Assembly (NCBI GenBank): GCA_034359265.1 | Contig: CP136891.1 | Location: forward strand, 45,810,001 to 45,874,000 | Direction: 5' to 3' | Length of the DNA stretch: 64,000 nucleotides | DNA from: Canna indica | Taxonomy: Eukaryota; Streptophyta; Magnoliopsida; Zingiberales; Cannaceae | Part shown: positions 61,801-64,000 of the stretch, one piece after another | Layout of the letters: every line of letters begins with the position of its first letter | Position numbering within the stretch: the stretch's first letter is position 1 | Translations under genes and position numbers: made by a program | Notes under the pieces: model-generated | Seen by the model: the letters and a program-made list of their open reading frames with translations, nothing else | Told to the model about the DNA's origin: nothing | Databases searched by the model: none

Positions 61801-64000
61801 TCTTTACAAATAAGTACATAGAGATAATATATATTTTCAACTAGGTCCTTAATCAATACTCCCCCTCAAGTTGGAGCAAAGATATTATATAAGCCCAACT
61901 TGTTACAAATGTAAGTTATTCTAGGACCTTTTAATGATTTAGTTAGCAAAGATATTATATAAGCCAACTGATCATTAGAACTCACAAATGACATAACTAT
62001 CTCCTTGGATTTTACTTTTTCTCTGATGAAGTGACAATCAATCTCTATATGTTTTGTCCTCTAATGAAAACAGGATTAGAGGCAATATGCATGGCGGCCT
62101 GATTGTCACAAAATAACTTCATTGGTTCTCTTTGAGTGATTCCAAGTTCTTCGAGCAATTACTTAAGCCAAATTAATTCACATGTAACAAGGGCCATAGC
62201 CCTATATTCTGCCTCAGCACTAGACCTAGCCACAATAGTCTGTTTCTTGCTTTTCCATGAGATCAGATTACCACTAAGCATAACACAATATTCTGAAGTC
62301 GATCTATGATCAGTGGGTGAACCTGCCCAATCAGCATCAGAATAGCCTGTCACCTCTAGATGACCCCTGTCATGATAGAGAAGCCCCTTTCCTAGAGCTG
62401 TCTTGAGATAACGAAGAATTCTTAATGCAGCTTCCCAATGACTCTCACAAGGTGACTCAAGAAACTGACTGACTACGCTTACAGCGAATCAAATATCAAG
62501 CCTTGTGACTGTTAGGTAATTCAACTTGCCTACCAATCTGCGGTATGGACCCGGATCAGCTAAGGACTCCCCCTGTCTTGGTAGGAACTTTATATTTGGA
62601 TCCATAGGAGTGTCTACCGGTCGGACTCCCAACATGCCTGTCTCCTGTAGCATGTCAAGGACATACTTCCTCTGAGAAATGTAAATAGCTCCTCCTGACC
62701 GAGCTACTTCAATGCCAAGGAAGTATTTTAAGTCACCTAGATCTTTGGTCTGAAAATGTTGATGCAAGTGAGATTTTAACTTCTGTATCCCATCTATATC
62801 ATCCCCAGTAATAATAATATCGTCCACATAAACAATAAGATGACTCGTTTCCCAGTAGAGGAGGTGGAAAAGAAGACCGAGTGATTTGAAATACTTCTCG
62901 TCATGCCAAACTGAGTAATAGCAGAGCTAAACTTGCTGAACCATGCACGAGGGGACTGTTTCAAACTATAAAGAGATCTCTTCAGCTTGCAGACTAAGGT
63001 AGACTCCCCCTGAGCGCTCCATATAAACCTCCTCACCAAGATCACCATGCAGAAATGCATTCTTGATGTCAAGCTGATGCATTCGCCAACCAAAAAACGC
63101 AACAAGGGTGAAAAGTAATCGAACAAAGGTAATCTTGGCAACAGGGGAGAATGTATCCAAATAATCAACTCCCTATTGTTGTGTATATCCTTTGGCAACT
63201 AATCGGGCTTTGAGCCGGTCAACAGAACCGTCAGGAGTTGTCTTATCAGTGAACACCCACTTGCAACCGACAGTGGACTTTCCTGAGGGAAGAGGAACAA
63301 GCTCCCATGTCCCATTAGAATGCAATGCCGTCATCTCATCAATCATGGCCTGACGCCACCCCGGATCAGATAGGGCACCTGAAATAGTCTTCGGAATAGA
63401 AACAGCAGAAATGGAAGAAAGAAAGGCGTAATATTGAGGTGATAAAGCATCATAGCAAACGAAGTGGGAGATAGGATAAGAAGTAGAACACTTATGCACT
63501 CCCTTCCCTAAAGCAATAAGAAGGTCAAGATCCGATGGTACAGGAGGATCTGAGACTGGTAAAGCACCGACACAAACAGCGAAGTCAGAAGGGGCGACCT
63601 GGGTAACCGCAGGAGGAACACGTCAAGTAAAGAACTTAGTGGGTTCTTGTCGGGGTGGCAATGAGTCATCGGTAATTTGAGAAGATGTGGCCTCATGAAT
63701 GGATAATGGAATGGGAATAGGGAGGACCTCAACAACTGATATAGGTGTAGTAGACTCATATGAGAAGAATGGTGTGGACTCAAAGAAAGTAACGTTGGCT
63801 GAAACAAAGGCATGACGCAACTCAGGTGAGTAACAACGGTACCCTTTATGGAGACGAGAATAACCAAGAAAGACACACTTGATAGACTTGGGGGACAACT
63901 TGTCATTGCCTAGGGAAAGATGATGAACAAAGCAAGTACACCCAAATACACGAGGTGGAAGACGGTATAGAGGGTCCCGTGGGAAGAGAATAGAAAAGGG
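61800..64000 (-). mobile_element. Copia element 2, 3' part, runs off the window
   Basis: A polypurine-like tract (minus ccaacttgagggggag) at 61860-61877 precedes an LTR-like stretch that starts TGATTAAGG on the minus strand (about 61853). Its length is unknown. The pol region follows to 64000. It is the uninterrupted relative of element 1 and supplies empty sites for both insertions there. LTR sequences of the two elements differ. Confidence 0.8.
62030..64000 (-). pseudogene. Copia element 2 pol: integrase C-terminal region, reverse transcriptase, RNase H
   Basis: Minus strand from the right edge: an integrase C-terminal part with VFGCTCFVH and KSIKCVFLGYSRLHKGYRCY (about 63980-63830), linker, DPGWRQAMIDEMTALHSNGT (about 63375-63300), WKWVFT-type region, a stop after KGYTQQ (about 63175), TFSPVAKI, QLDIKNAFLHGDLGEEVYM (about 63090-63030), intact YVDD at about 62818-62835, then RNase H with DADWAGSPTDHRSTSEY and SSAEAEYRA (62340-62180). 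Several frameshifts separate the blocks, so this copy is dead although its YVDD is kept. Confidence 0.88.

Overview
This window looks like nuclear DNA from a flowering plant with a large, transposon-rich genome. The only host gene I can support is an EDR1-type Raf-like MAP kinase kinase kinase on the + strand. It starts at 21107, and seven coding exons run to 47575. These encode the EDR1 N-terminal domain, the long linker and the N-lobe of the kinase. Introns 2 and 3 are 8.5 and 13.9 kb. The rest of the kinase (HRD, DFG and APE segments) was not found after 47575, so intron 7 probably exceeds 16 kb and the gene runs off the right edge, unless it is truncated.

Region 1-20561 (upstream) is a stack of nested LTR retrotransposon remnants. 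They are SIRE/Maximus-type Copia LTRs rich in palindromic CG motifs, and several copies of an unassigned 2.4-2.7 kb LTR ('family A'). One Copia gag remnant is split by a family A solo LTR (7494-17839). That LTR is split by a second, inverted family A solo LTR (7967-15767), which in turn holds a tiny TRIM-like element, a deleted Copia LTR pair and a Copia solo LTR with a perfect 5-bp target duplication. A hAT-type MITE ends 553 bp before the kinase start codon.

Region 22245-30752 (intron 2) holds a small LTR element with perfect target duplications, an RTE-type LINE reverse transcriptase relic, a probable CACTA element and, nested inside it, a Pack-MULE carrying an eIF2-alpha-like exon and a class B heat shock factor fragment. 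Region 30857-44740 (intron 3) holds a minus-strand Copia element that lost its integrase and was then hit by a 4.06 kb hAT transposon and by a family A solo LTR. The uninterrupted second Copia copy at 61.8-64 kb confirms both insertions. A MITE carrying tRNA-like modules follows.

Region 47576-64000 (putative intron 7) holds two more large solo LTRs. One of these (51968-58678) contains a decayed hAT transposase gene and a second Pack-MULE with a DUF688-like gene copy. A TRIM solo LTR and the second Copia element, which runs off the right edge, follow. No rRNA gene, functional tRNA gene or CRISPR array was seen. Nearly all short open frames in the window are repeat or transposon by-products.
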